From Lentzea terrae (GTDB lineage Bacteria > Actinomycetota > Actinomycetes > Mycobacteriales > Pseudonocardiaceae): DNA of 64,000 bases. Within the stretch, counting starts at the first letter, position 1; every line of letters begins with the position of its first letter. This document shows, one piece after another, positions 1 through 7,047 of the stretch. The translations under genes were made by a program, and so were the position numbers. The notes beneath the pieces were generated by a model that was not told the origin of the DNA, ran no database searches, and was given only the letters and a program-made list of their open reading frames with translations. The DNA is taken from assembly GCF_003265345.1 (NCBI RefSeq), contig NZ_QFWW01000035.1, positions 124,001-188,000 on the forward strand. Direction: 5' to 3'.

Positions 1-220
1 GCTGATCCACAAGAACGTGCCCGGCGAGCGCGTGCACGCGTTGCTGACCGAGCTGGACGCGTGCTGGGCCACTGCGGCGCCGTTCGCTCCGTTCGGGCCG
101 CGGGCGCGGTGGGTGGAGTCGGCGCGGTTGCTCGCGTCTCGTGGCTGGCCGGTGGTCGACGACCGCCGTCGTTGGCGGCTCGGGGAAATCTCGCTCGAAT
201 GGGCGGCCGTCGCGCCCTAA
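1..220 (+). CDS. C-terminal end of an unrecognised protein (cut by window edge)
   Basis: The reading frame is open from the first bases and ends at TAA 218-220, giving about 72 visible residues. They are rich in Trp, Arg and Ala, with the last residues reading ISLEWAAVAP. The next gene starts 9 bp later on the same strand, so the two may be co-transcribed. There is no motif I can assign. An internal ATG at 17 exists, but the frame continues upstream without a stop, so I treat this as the tail of a longer protein. Confidence 0.5.
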   Translation, partial: LIHKNVPGERVHALLTELDACWATAAPFAPFGPRARWVESARLLASRGWPVVDDRRRWRLGEISLEWAAVAP

Positions 221-229
221 TGTGGGTTT

Positions 230-955
230 GTGGACTTCGTCGCGCAGATCGAGAGCCAGGCTTCGTTGATGCGTTCGGCCGCCCTCAAGGCCGGTCCGGA
301 CGCCGCGGTCCCGTCCTGTCCCGAGTGGACGGTGCTGGGCCTCGTGCGGCACATGGCGGAGGTGCACACGTGGGCGGCGCAAGCCGTCGTCACCGCACCC
401 GACGAGGGCCGGCCGAAGTGGCCGAAGGCTCCCGAGGACTTCGACGAGGCGCTCACCTGGTGGGACACCGGGCTTTCCGGGCTCGTCGAGCGGCTGCGCG
501 AGGTGCCGCCGGACCGTCCCGCGTGGACGTTCTCCGGCCCCGGGCTCGCGGGCTTCTGGTCGCGCAGGCAGGCGCACGAGACGTCGATCCACCGCCTCGA
601 CGCCGAGCTCGCGACCGGCCACGAACTGCCGTCGCTGGTGTTCGACCCGGAGTTCGCCGCGGACGGGATCGACGAGTACCTCACCGTGCTGGTGCCGCGC
701 CGGGTGGAGCTCGGCAACCTCGTCGGGGCGACCGGCCGGCTCCTGGTGCACGCCGCCGACGCGGGCCGCACGTGGGAGGTCCGGCTGACCGCGGGCGAGC
801 CGCTGGTCGTCACCGCCGTGCGGGACGCGGCCTTCGACGAGGACGCCACCCTCGCGGGCACCGCCGACGCCATCTACCGCGCCGTCTACCGTCGTCCGAA
901 CCACGCGATCGTGTCAGGCGACCAAGCCCTGTTGGCGGGGCTGCCGACGCCGTGA
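230..955 (+). CDS. Mycothiol-dependent maleylpyruvate isomerase family protein (MDMPI/DinB fold)
   Basis: This 241-residue protein opens with a helical stretch ending in the family hallmark VPSCPEWTVLGLVRHMAEVH (about residues 27-46), typical of the MDMPI N-terminal domain, where the His residues bind a metal. A second conserved block, the QAHETSIHRLDAE region near residues 115-125, supplies more His ligands. The family uses mycothiol, the actinobacterial thiol, for isomerisation or transfer chemistry; the true substrate is unknown for most members. The start is a GTG at 230. It sits 13 bp upstream of purU on the same strand, but no functional link is evident. Confidence 0.8.
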   Translation: MDFVAQIESQASLMRSAALKAGPDAAVPSCPEWTVLGLVRHMAEVHTWAAQAVVTAPDEGRPKWPKAPEDFDEALTWWDTGLSGLVERLREVPPDRPAWTFSGPGLAGFWSRRQAHETSIHRLDAELATGHELPSLVFDPEFAADGIDEYLTVLVPRRVELGNLVGATGRLLVHAADAGRTWEVRLTAGEPLVVTAVRDAAFDEDATLAGTADAIYRAVYRRPNHAIVSGDQALLAGLPTP

Positions 956-968
956 ATACTTTGGCGAC

Positions 969-1844
969 GTGTCATCCCCTGAGCGTCGCTATGTGATCAC
1001 CTTCGGCTGCCCGGACCGCACCGGCATCATCGCGAGGATCTCGTCGTTCCTCGCGGAGCACGGCGGCTGGATCGTCGAGGCCGCGTACCACACCGACCCG
1101 GAGACGGGCTGGTTCTTCACGCGCCAGGAGGTCCGCGCGGACTCCCTGCCGTTCGGCGTGGACGAGCTGCGCGAGCAGTTCACCGAGGTGGCTGCTGGTC
1201 TGGGCGCGCAGTCGACGTGGACGGTGACCGACACGGGCGTCCGCAAGCGGGTGGTGATCCTGGCGTCGAAGGAGGGCCACTGCCTCTACGACCTGCTGGC
1301 CCGCGTCGCGACGGGCGAGCTGGACGTCGAGGTGTCGGCCGTCATCGCCAACCACCCCGAGCTCGGCGACATCACCCGCGCCCACGGCATCCCGTTCCAC
1401 CACGTGCCGTTCCCGCTGAACGACCCGGAAGGCAAGCAGGCCGCGTTCGCGCAGCTGCGTCAGCTGGTGGACAAGCACGACCCGCACGCCGTGGTGCTGG
1501 CGCGCTTCATGCAGATCCTGCCGCCGGAGCTGTGCGCGGCCTGGACCGGCCGGACGATCAACATCCACCACAGCTTCCTGCCGTCGTTCATCGGCGCCCG
1601 GCCGTACCACCAGGCGCACCGGCGCGGCGTGAAGCTGGTCGGCGCCACGTGCCACTACGTGACGGCCGACCTCGATGCGGGGCCGATCATCGAGCAGGAC
1701 GTGCTGCGGGTGGACCACGGCGACTCGGTCGCGGACATGGTGCGCAAGGGGCGGGACATCGAGAAGGTCGTGCTGGCGCGCGGGCTGCGGTGGCACCTGG
1801 AGGACCGGGTGCTGGTGCACGGCAACCAGACGGTGATCTTCTAG
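969..1844 (+). CDS. purU: Formyltetrahydrofolate deformylase
   Basis: A 291-residue protein with an N-terminal ACT domain (YVITFGCPDRTGIIARIS, from residue 8) and a C-terminal formyltransferase-fold domain. The catalytic region shows the conserved INIHHSFLPSF segment and DLDAGPIIEQDV, carrying the His and Asp of the N10-formyl-THF hydrolases. It hydrolyses 10-formyl-THF to THF plus formate, which balances one-carbon pools and feeds formate to purine synthesis. Length matches the family (about 280-290 aa). The start is GTG at 969, 13 bp after the preceding stop. It converges with the EbfC-like gene, whose stop is 1 bp away. Confidence 0.95.
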   Translation: MSSPERRYVITFGCPDRTGIIARISSFLAEHGGWIVEAAYHTDPETGWFFTRQEVRADSLPFGVDELREQFTEVAAGLGAQSTWTVTDTGVRKRVVILASKEGHCLYDLLARVATGELDVEVSAVIANHPELGDITRAHGIPFHHVPFPLNDPEGKQAAFAQLRQLVDKHDPHAVVLARFMQILPPELCAAWTGRTINIHHSFLPSFIGARPYHQAHRRGVKLVGATCHYVTADLDAGPIIEQDVLRVDHGDSVADMVRKGRDIEKVVLARGLRWHLEDRVLVHGNQTVIF

Positions 1845-1845
1845 A

Positions 1846-2259
1846 TCACCAGCTCTCCTTGCGGTAGACGGTCTTCTCGCTGAAGTCCTCTTCCGGCTGG
1901 GCGGGCTTCTGCTGCTGCTCGGGCGCGGGCGGGGCCAGCACCGACACGTCGGTGTCCAGCTCGCCCGCATGGCCGCCGACGACCTGCCGGAACTCGCCGA
2001 CCACGTTCGTCGCCGCCCCTTCGCGAGCGGACCTGGTGAGAGCGAGGATCTTGCCGGCCAGCTCGGCGTTGCCCTCGATCTTCAGGTCGAGCAGCGCACC
2101 GTTCGGGGCGACCGTGACGGTGACCGACTTGTCCTCGGTCGTCATGGTCGTGCCCGCCGATTCGAGGTTGCGGCGGAAGGCGGCGGCGTTGCGCTGGAGC
2201 TCGGCCGTCTTGGCCTCGAAGTCGGCGAGCCACTGGTCGGGCGTCATCGCGTTGCTCAT
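1846..2259 (-). CDS. YbaB/EbfC-family nucleoid-associated-like protein
   Basis: A 137-residue protein whose core (residues 30-105) matches the YbaB/EbfC fold: a first helix, the beta-hairpin SVTVTVAPNGALLDLKIEG, then a long helix. A Pro/Gln-rich tail follows. In actinomycetes divergent EbfC-like proteins are often encoded beside WXG100/ESX-type small proteins. Here the start ATG overlaps the stop of such a gene (ATGA, 2256-2259), indicating translational coupling. DNA binding is inferred from the family only. Confidence 0.75.
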   Translation of the reverse strand: MSNAMTPDQWLADFEAKTAELQRNAAAFRRNLESAGTTMTTEDKSVTVTVAPNGALLDLKIEGNAELAGKILALTRSAREGAATNVVGEFRQVVGGHAGELDTDVSVLAPPAPEQQQKPAQPEEDFSEKTVYRKESW

Positions 2260-2847
2260 TTCTTGGCGGGGCGGGGGCCGTACTTCTTCTCCAGCGCGGT
2301 CGGATCATCGAGTTCGATCCGCTTCCGGCTGATGGAGTTGTCGGGACCGGTCGGACCTGTTACCTGCGGTTTGGCCTCCGAGAAGACCGCGACGTGCACG
2401 GATACGTGTTGCCAGGTGCCCCGCCAGTAATCACGCCTGGCAATTTCCTCGAGCTGACCACCGGCGAAGCCGAGCGCGTCGGCAACGCCGTTCGCGATGT
2501 CCTTGACCGCGTCGTTGAACGCGTCGACAGCCCGGTTGAAGGTGTCGATCGCGCTCTTGAACCAGCCGGTGACGGTCTCCGCGATCCGCTTGATCGCGGC
2601 TATCATCTCGCGGACCTCCTGGGCGTGGCGCCGCAGTGCCGCCGCAGCCCCGTCCAGTCCCTCCGCCGCCTGGAACAACTTGGCGCTTGTCGCTCTCCAC
2701 GGTGTCGCGGCACCGGTCGGCGGCCACCGACTTCCACTGCATCGCCCGCGCGCGGTCGATCATCTCCGTGCCGCGTGCGCGCACCGACTCGGCGCGTTTC
2801 TCGATCTCGCCAGCGATGCGGTCCAGCTCGTCCGGATTGCCGTACAC
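2256..2847 (-). pseudogene. WXG100-like helical protein gene with an apparent +1 frameshift
   Basis: Two overlapping minus-strand frames make one sensible protein. The first begins with GTG at 2847 (MYGNPDELDRIAGEIEKR) and is helical up to ...RDTVESDK. It then turns into Gly/Arg-rich nonsense. The second frame takes over with AKLFQAAEGLDGAAAALRRH and runs to the stop at 2256. Removing one base near 2683-2686 (a C in AAGCGCCAAG on the coding strand) joins DK to AKLFQ and restores about 196 residues of helical-hairpin protein similar to WXG100/ESX-associated proteins. It is either a real frameshift, a sequencing error, or less likely recoding. The downstream EbfC-like gene overlaps its stop. 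Confidence 0.6.
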
Positions 2848-2938
2848 CGGTACCCCCGTTCAGTCGCGGGTGAGCAAACCTCGACCGAACGGAAGCCCGC
2901 AGGCGGTACCGGGAAAGATGCACGGAACTACTCAGCGG

Positions 2939-3913
2939 CTAGATCTTGGCCGCGGCCCTGCCCACGGCTTCGACCAGCCATCCGGCGTCCGCGGCCGACA
3001 TGACGGCTGGAGGCGTGAAGCTCACCGTCCGGCCGCGGAAGTCGGCGAGCACCCGCGCCCGCAGGAGCTCGCCGGTGAAGACGTCGGCGGCACGTTTGTC
3101 CGGCAGTTCCACGCCCAGCAACAAACCGCGGCCGGTCGCGTGGGCCTTGCCCGCCACGACGGCTCGGAACCCGTACAGCAGTTCGTCACCCAGCAGCGCA
3201 GCCCGTTCCACCAGGCCTTCGGAGGCCGTGACGCGCAGACAGGCGTTGACGGCGGCCGAAGCCAGTGGTGACACCTCTTCCGGGCCGCGCCACAGCGGCA
3301 CTTCGACGTCCTTGGTGGCGACGACGGCGGCGATCGGCAGCACGCCGCCGGAGAGGCCCTCGCCGACCAGCAGGATGTCCGGGGTGACCTCGTCGAGGTC
3401 GGAGCCCCACCACACGCCGAGACGGCCCAGGCCCGTGCGGGTTTCGTCGACGACCAGCAGTGCGTCGTGCTCGCGGCACACCTGGGCGATCGCGCGCAGA
3501 TAGCCGTTGGGAGGGAGGGCGACGCCGCGGACCGGTTCGACCATCACGCAGGCGGGCGGCCCGGAGACCAGGACGCTGCGCAACGAGTCGATGCCGCCGT
3601 ACGGGACGTCGCCGGTGGTCAGCACTCGCGGACGGCCGTTGGCCTGAGCCAGCGCAACGGCGAACTGGGCGGCCTCGGAGGCCGACGGGAAGGTGTGGAT
3701 GTGGTCGAGCCCGTTCGGCGTGACCAGGTCGAGCATCAGGCGGTCCAGCAACGACGGCCGGCGCACCTGGCCGACCACCGCCTGCACCACCGCCGGGTGG
3801 GCGTGGCCCAGCAGCGGAACTCCGTAGCCGCCGCAGTCCAGGTACTCGACGCGGTGGGGATCCACCACTCGGGCGCCACGGGCGGCGCATCCGGTCAGCT
3901 GTTCGGTAGCCAT
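2939..3913 (-). CDS. Class III aminotransferase homologue lacking the PLP lysine
   Basis: The 324-residue product aligns with class III (ornithine/acetylornithine type) aminotransferases: GHAHPAVVQAV near residue 36, SASEAAQFAVALA near 77, MVEPVRG near 124, and LLVVDETRTGLGR with Asp156. Where the family has the Schiff-base lysine (GKxLSGG), this protein reads ILLVGEGLSGGVLP, so residue 185 is Glu (codon GAG, 3359-3361). It is also about 100 residues shorter than usual. I infer a non-canonical or inactive pseudoenzyme. The start at 3913 is chosen for the AGGAAAGG ribosome-binding site just upstream; an extension to 3985 is possible but has no such site. Confidence 0.7.
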   Translation of the reverse strand: MATEQLTGCAARGARVVDPHRVEYLDCGGYGVPLLGHAHPAVVQAVVGQVRRPSLLDRLMLDLVTPNGLDHIHTFPSASEAAQFAVALAQANGRPRVLTTGDVPYGGIDSLRSVLVSGPPACVMVEPVRGVALPPNGYLRAIAQVCREHDALLVVDETRTGLGRLGVWWGSDLDEVTPDILLVGEGLSGGVLPIAAVVATKDVEVPLWRGPEEVSPLASAAVNACLRVTASEGLVERAALLGDELLYGFRAVVAGKAHATGRGLLLGVELPDKRAADVFTGELLRARVLADFRGRTVSFTPPAVMSAADAGWLVEAVGRAAAKI

Positions 3914-4039
3914 GGCAGGGAACCTTTCCTGGGCAGCGCGGCCCGCGGCCGCTCGTCGGGATGGCGAGCGGACCTCAGTTCCCACTACTCATTCGGATTC
4001 CACGGCGAGTTGGTTCGCCTCAGGCATAGGCTTTTTCTC

Positions 4040-5107
4040 GTGCGGATCGAAATCACCGACCTCGACCAGCTGCGGGCAGAGTCTGACCTGCGCAAAGCCG
4101 TCATCATCGGGCTGGACCTGACGCGCGAGGACGTGCGCGTGCCGTTGGACGGGGCGCTGCTGCTCGGCTGCGCACTCAGCGAACGGATACAGCGCCAGGC
4201 CGAGGCCGCCGGAGCGTTGATCTTCCCGGTGATCCCGGACGTGCCGTACGAGGTGTACCGGTCGTCGCTCTACACGCCGCAGGAGCTGTTCGCGGGCTTC
4301 GACCCGGCCGACCCCAAGTCGTACGCCGACACCCCGGACGCGGTGATCTACCGGCACAGCAAGCAGCAGGGCCACCACCCGGACCCGCTGCACGCGCTGG
4401 CCGAACGCCTGCACGACCACTCGATCACCGAGGCGCTCGACGAGGTGCTGACCGGGCAACCGATCGCGGTCATGGGCGGCCACGCGCTGGCCCGCGACTC
4501 GGACGGCTACCGCAACGCCGTCCAGCTCGGCGCCGCGCTGGGCAGAGCCGGCTTCACGGTGCTGACCGGCGGCGGCCCCGGTGCGATGGAGGCGGTGCCG
4601 CTGGGCGTCCGGCTCGGTGAGGCCGACCACGACGTGCTCAAGGCCATCGCGCAGGCGCCGGGCTTCGGCCACGACGACGAGTCGATCGGCCGGTGGCTCG
4701 CGGCGTTCCCGGAGGTCCCCAGCTTCGCGAAGCCCCGCACGATCGGCATCCCGACCTGGTTCTACGGCCACGAGCCGCCCAACCCGGCCTGCGAGCTGCA
4801 CGCCAAGTACTTCGCGAACTCGGTGCGCGAGGAGGGCCTGCTGACCGTCGCGACCGGGGGCATCGTCTACACGCCCGGCAAGGCGGGCACGGTCCAGGAG
4901 GTCTTCCAGGACTTCACGCAGAACTACTACGGCAGCGTCGGCCCAGCCGCCCCCATGGTGTTCCTGGGCAAGGCGTTCTGGACCGACGAGGTCCCGGCCG
5001 CGCCGCTGGTGCAGAAGCTCGCGGCGGGCCGGGATGCCGAACAGTGGATCCTCGTCACCGACGAGATCGACGAGGCGGTGGAACTACTGGTGAAGTACCA
5101 GGCCTAG
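4040..5107 (+). CDS. LOG family (TIGR00730-type) Rossmann-fold protein
   Basis: The 355-residue product carries the LOG-family glycine motif GGGPGAMEA (about residues 175-183) and, later, TPGKAGTVQEVFQD, which corresponds to the PGGxGTxxE motif with Lys replacing the second Gly. LOG proteins are phosphoribohydrolases acting on nucleoside 5'-monophosphates (cytokinin-activating in plants and some bacteria). This long actinobacterial version has an extra 130-residue N-terminal region of unknown role. I use the GTG at 4040; the frame is open further upstream but runs antisense through the aminotransferase-like gene. It converges with the secreted-protein gene 15 bp downstream. Confidence 0.75.
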   Translation: MRIEITDLDQLRAESDLRKAVIIGLDLTREDVRVPLDGALLLGCALSERIQRQAEAAGALIFPVIPDVPYEVYRSSLYTPQELFAGFDPADPKSYADTPDAVIYRHSKQQGHHPDPLHALAERLHDHSITEALDEVLTGQPIAVMGGHALARDSDGYRNAVQLGAALGRAGFTVLTGGGPGAMEAVPLGVRLGEADHDVLKAIAQAPGFGHDDESIGRWLAAFPEVPSFAKPRTIGIPTWFYGHEPPNPACELHAKYFANSVREEGLLTVATGGIVYTPGKAGTVQEVFQDFTQNYYGSVGPAAPMVFLGKAFWTDEVPAAPLVQKLAAGRDAEQWILVTDEIDEAVELLVKYQA

Positions 5108-5122
5108 GGGCGTGGCACCGGC

Positions 5123-5590
5123 TCACTGGAACGTCCAGCCGTCCCGCGCGCAGATGATCTCGCTGTTGCTGCTGTTGCGGTCCCAGATGCACGGGAAGCC
5201 GTTCAGCTTGCTGCCCTCGTAGTAGTTCTTGTTGCACTGGCCCCACTTGCCCTTGCCGAGGCTGGTGATGCACCAGCCCTGGCGGTAGAGGCTGCCGTTG
5301 CGGAAGTTCTGCCACAGGACACCGGCCGACGCGTGGTCACTGTCCTGGTCCTGCACCCACCAATGGTCGCCGGCCTTCTCGTAGCAGATCTCGACGGCCG
5401 GCACGGAGTGACATTCCAGCTGCGAGCGGGGCGGCAACGTGCCGGCGACTGCGAACTCCACGCCGTCCGCGGCCGCGGAGAACTCCGACACCGCCTGCAC
5501 CGCCGTGGTCTCCGCAGAGGCGGCGGCGGGCATCAAGACACCCATGACGGCCACAACGGCCATCGAGAGAGCAAGCATCAGCTTGCGCAT
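5123..5590 (-). CDS. Small secreted six-cysteine protein
   Basis: A 155-residue protein with a clear Sec signal peptide: MRKL, a hydrophobic core, and PAAASA followed by ETT (cleavage near residue 26). The mature part holds six Cys (ECH, EIC, GWC, GQC, FPC, IIC), enough for three disulfides, and is Trp/Asn rich with no recognised catalytic motif. A strong GGAGG site precedes the ATG at 5590. The same frame is open upstream to 6694, but that extension runs inside the next gene and is a shadow. Probably an exported actinomycete-specific protein of unknown function. Confidence 0.7.
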   Translation of the reverse strand: MRKLMLALSMAVVAVMGVLMPAAASAETTAVQAVSEFSAAADGVEFAVAGTLPPRSQLECHSVPAVEICYEKAGDHWWVQDQDSDHASAGVLWQNFRNGSLYRQGWCITSLGKGKWGQCNKNYYEGSKLNGFPCIWDRNSSNSEIICARDGWTFQ

Positions 5591-5646
5591 GCGTGTTCCT
5601 CCAGTTGTAAGGGTTTCCGCCTCGAACAAGGCGGACGTGAGTGGGC

Positions 5647-6933
5647 TCAGCCGATCGAGCTGAGCGGGACGGCGAAGATCGCGCGCCGGTCGATGAACGT
5701 GCTGCGGTCGAGGGACCAGGCGTGTTCCGCGACGGTCCAGAGCCTTCCGGCGGTCTCGTTCGGACCGTGCTCGTGGTAGAGGTCCTCGCCGCCGATGGCC
5801 CAGCTGTTGGTCTTCGTGCCGCGACCGACCGAGCCGGAGTACATCCAGCTGTGCCTGCGGCTCGAGCTGCGGCCGAGGTAGTAGGTGTCCTTCCAGGTCT
5901 GGACGCCCTGGACGTTGCTGCGCGGCATCGTCACCACGTCGTACGGGACGGCCTTGCCGCCGGTCAGCACGGGCAGCCGGGTCGAGGCGTCGACCTGGTA
6001 CCTGACCACGCGACCGCCGTCGACGGCGGCGTTGGTGTCGCGGTCCTCGCGGTACTCGCCGACGACGAGCGTGTCCGGGGCCGTGCTGCGGTCCAGCGAC
6101 AACGACGAGAAGCACAGCCGCGTGGCGGTGGGATCGCATTTGCTCGTCGACTGCACGGGTTGCCGGTACGTGGCGACCTGAGGCAGCACGTACTTGTAGT
6201 TGTGGGCGTAGTAGGTGCTGCCGCTCTTGCCGATGCTGTCCTGCGCGTCGGACACCTCGAGGATGCGTTCCATGTCGAACACCCGCAGGCCCACCTTGGT
6301 GTCGGCCACGTACAGGTAGTTGTTCAACCAGGCGATCCCGCCGGCGTGGATCGGCACGGCGGTGTAGTCCGGGGTCGCCGTCTTCGTCGGCTCGACCAGC
6401 AGCGCGTGCCGGTACTTGCGGTTCTTCATGTCGACGAAGGAGATCCGCACGCCCTTGTTCGACGCCGACTCGTCGTAGTACCAGCTGACGAGCATCACGC
6501 GGTTGTCGCCCCAGAGGCCGTCCTTGTCCGCGTCGGCCGACCCGGTGATGCCCTGCGGGATCCAGTAGGCGACCTTGCTGTCGCCGGGGTCCCAGCAGAA
6601 CTTGTCGCTGCTGTGCAGGATCTGCCCGGACGACAGCGGGAAGTCCGATCGGTCGTAGTTCTCCGGCAACGAGTGCTGCTGCGCGCTGTTGCACGACGAG
6701 AGCTCGCGGTTGGCGTCACGCAGCACCGCGGTGACCGACGTCGTGGTGCCGACCGCGGTCTGCAGCTTCTCCGCGTAGGTCTGCAGACTCCAATCGGGCG
6801 TCAATGGGAAAGCACCCGTTGGGCGGCTGTGGATTAGGTCGTCCGCCTCCTCCTGGGCCTGGACGGGCAACGCCGCAGCCACCACACCCGTCAATGCCAC
6901 TAGAAGTGCTGTGCGCCGGCGTCTGGTCATCAT
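5647..6933 (-). CDS. Secreted protein, probable beta-propeller-like, unknown function
   Basis: The 428-residue product starts with MMTRRRR and a hydrophobic signal core ending PVQAQ. The mature part alternates short beta-strands and Trp/Tyr-rich turns (WGDNRVMLVSWYYDES, GGIAWLNNYLYVADTKVGL, DTLVVGEYRED), which suggests a propeller-type fold. It is a familiar actinomycete hypothetical secreted protein; no catalytic residues are identifiable. It lies 56 bp upstream of the small secreted protein on the same strand, so the pair may be co-expressed and act at the cell surface. It diverges from the nSTAND-WD40 gene across a 114-bp spacer holding an inverted repeat. Confidence 0.65.
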   Translation of the reverse strand: MMTRRRRTALLVALTGVVAAALPVQAQEEADDLIHSRPTGAFPLTPDWSLQTYAEKLQTAVGTTTSVTAVLRDANRELSSCNSAQQHSLPENYDRSDFPLSSGQILHSSDKFCWDPGDSKVAYWIPQGITGSADADKDGLWGDNRVMLVSWYYDESASNKGVRISFVDMKNRKYRHALLVEPTKTATPDYTAVPIHAGGIAWLNNYLYVADTKVGLRVFDMERILEVSDAQDSIGKSGSTYYAHNYKYVLPQVATYRQPVQSTSKCDPTATRLCFSSLSLDRSTAPDTLVVGEYREDRDTNAAVDGGRVVRYQVDASTRLPVLTGGKAVPYDVVTMPRSNVQGVQTWKDTYYLGRSSSRRHSWMYSGSVGRGTKTNSWAIGGEDLYHEHGPNETAGRLWTVAEHAWSLDRSTFIDRRAIFAVPLSSIG

Positions 6934-6986
6934 CGCTCCTGCTCACCGCTCAAGTCGTTGCGGTGACAGGTTTAGGGCGGGTTCGG

Positions 6987-7017
6987 TTGATCAGGCAGTG
7001 GCGCAGGTGCTGATCAA
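6987..7017. promoter_or_regulatory. Inverted repeat in the divergent spacer upstream of the nSTAND-WD40 gene
   Basis: Perfect 8-bp arms TTGATCAG (6987-6994) and CTGATCAA (7010-7017) are separated by 15 bp, so the arm centres are 23 bp apart, about two helical turns. The repeat is 30 bp upstream of the GTG of the XRE-nSTAND-WD40 gene. It is a plausible operator, perhaps for that protein's own HTH domain; this is inference. Confidence 0.4.
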
Positions 7018-7047
7018 TCAACTCGGATCAAATCGCGAGGTGCACGG

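Noticed and set aside
3467-4039. N-terminal extension of the LOG protein
   Set aside because: It is antisense to the aminotransferase-like gene and low-complexity; LOG homology begins right after GTG 4040.
5123-6694. A 523-residue reading of the secreted six-Cys protein
   Set aside because: The extension lies inside the neighbouring secreted-protein gene in another frame; a signal peptide and GGAGG site mark the true start at 5590.
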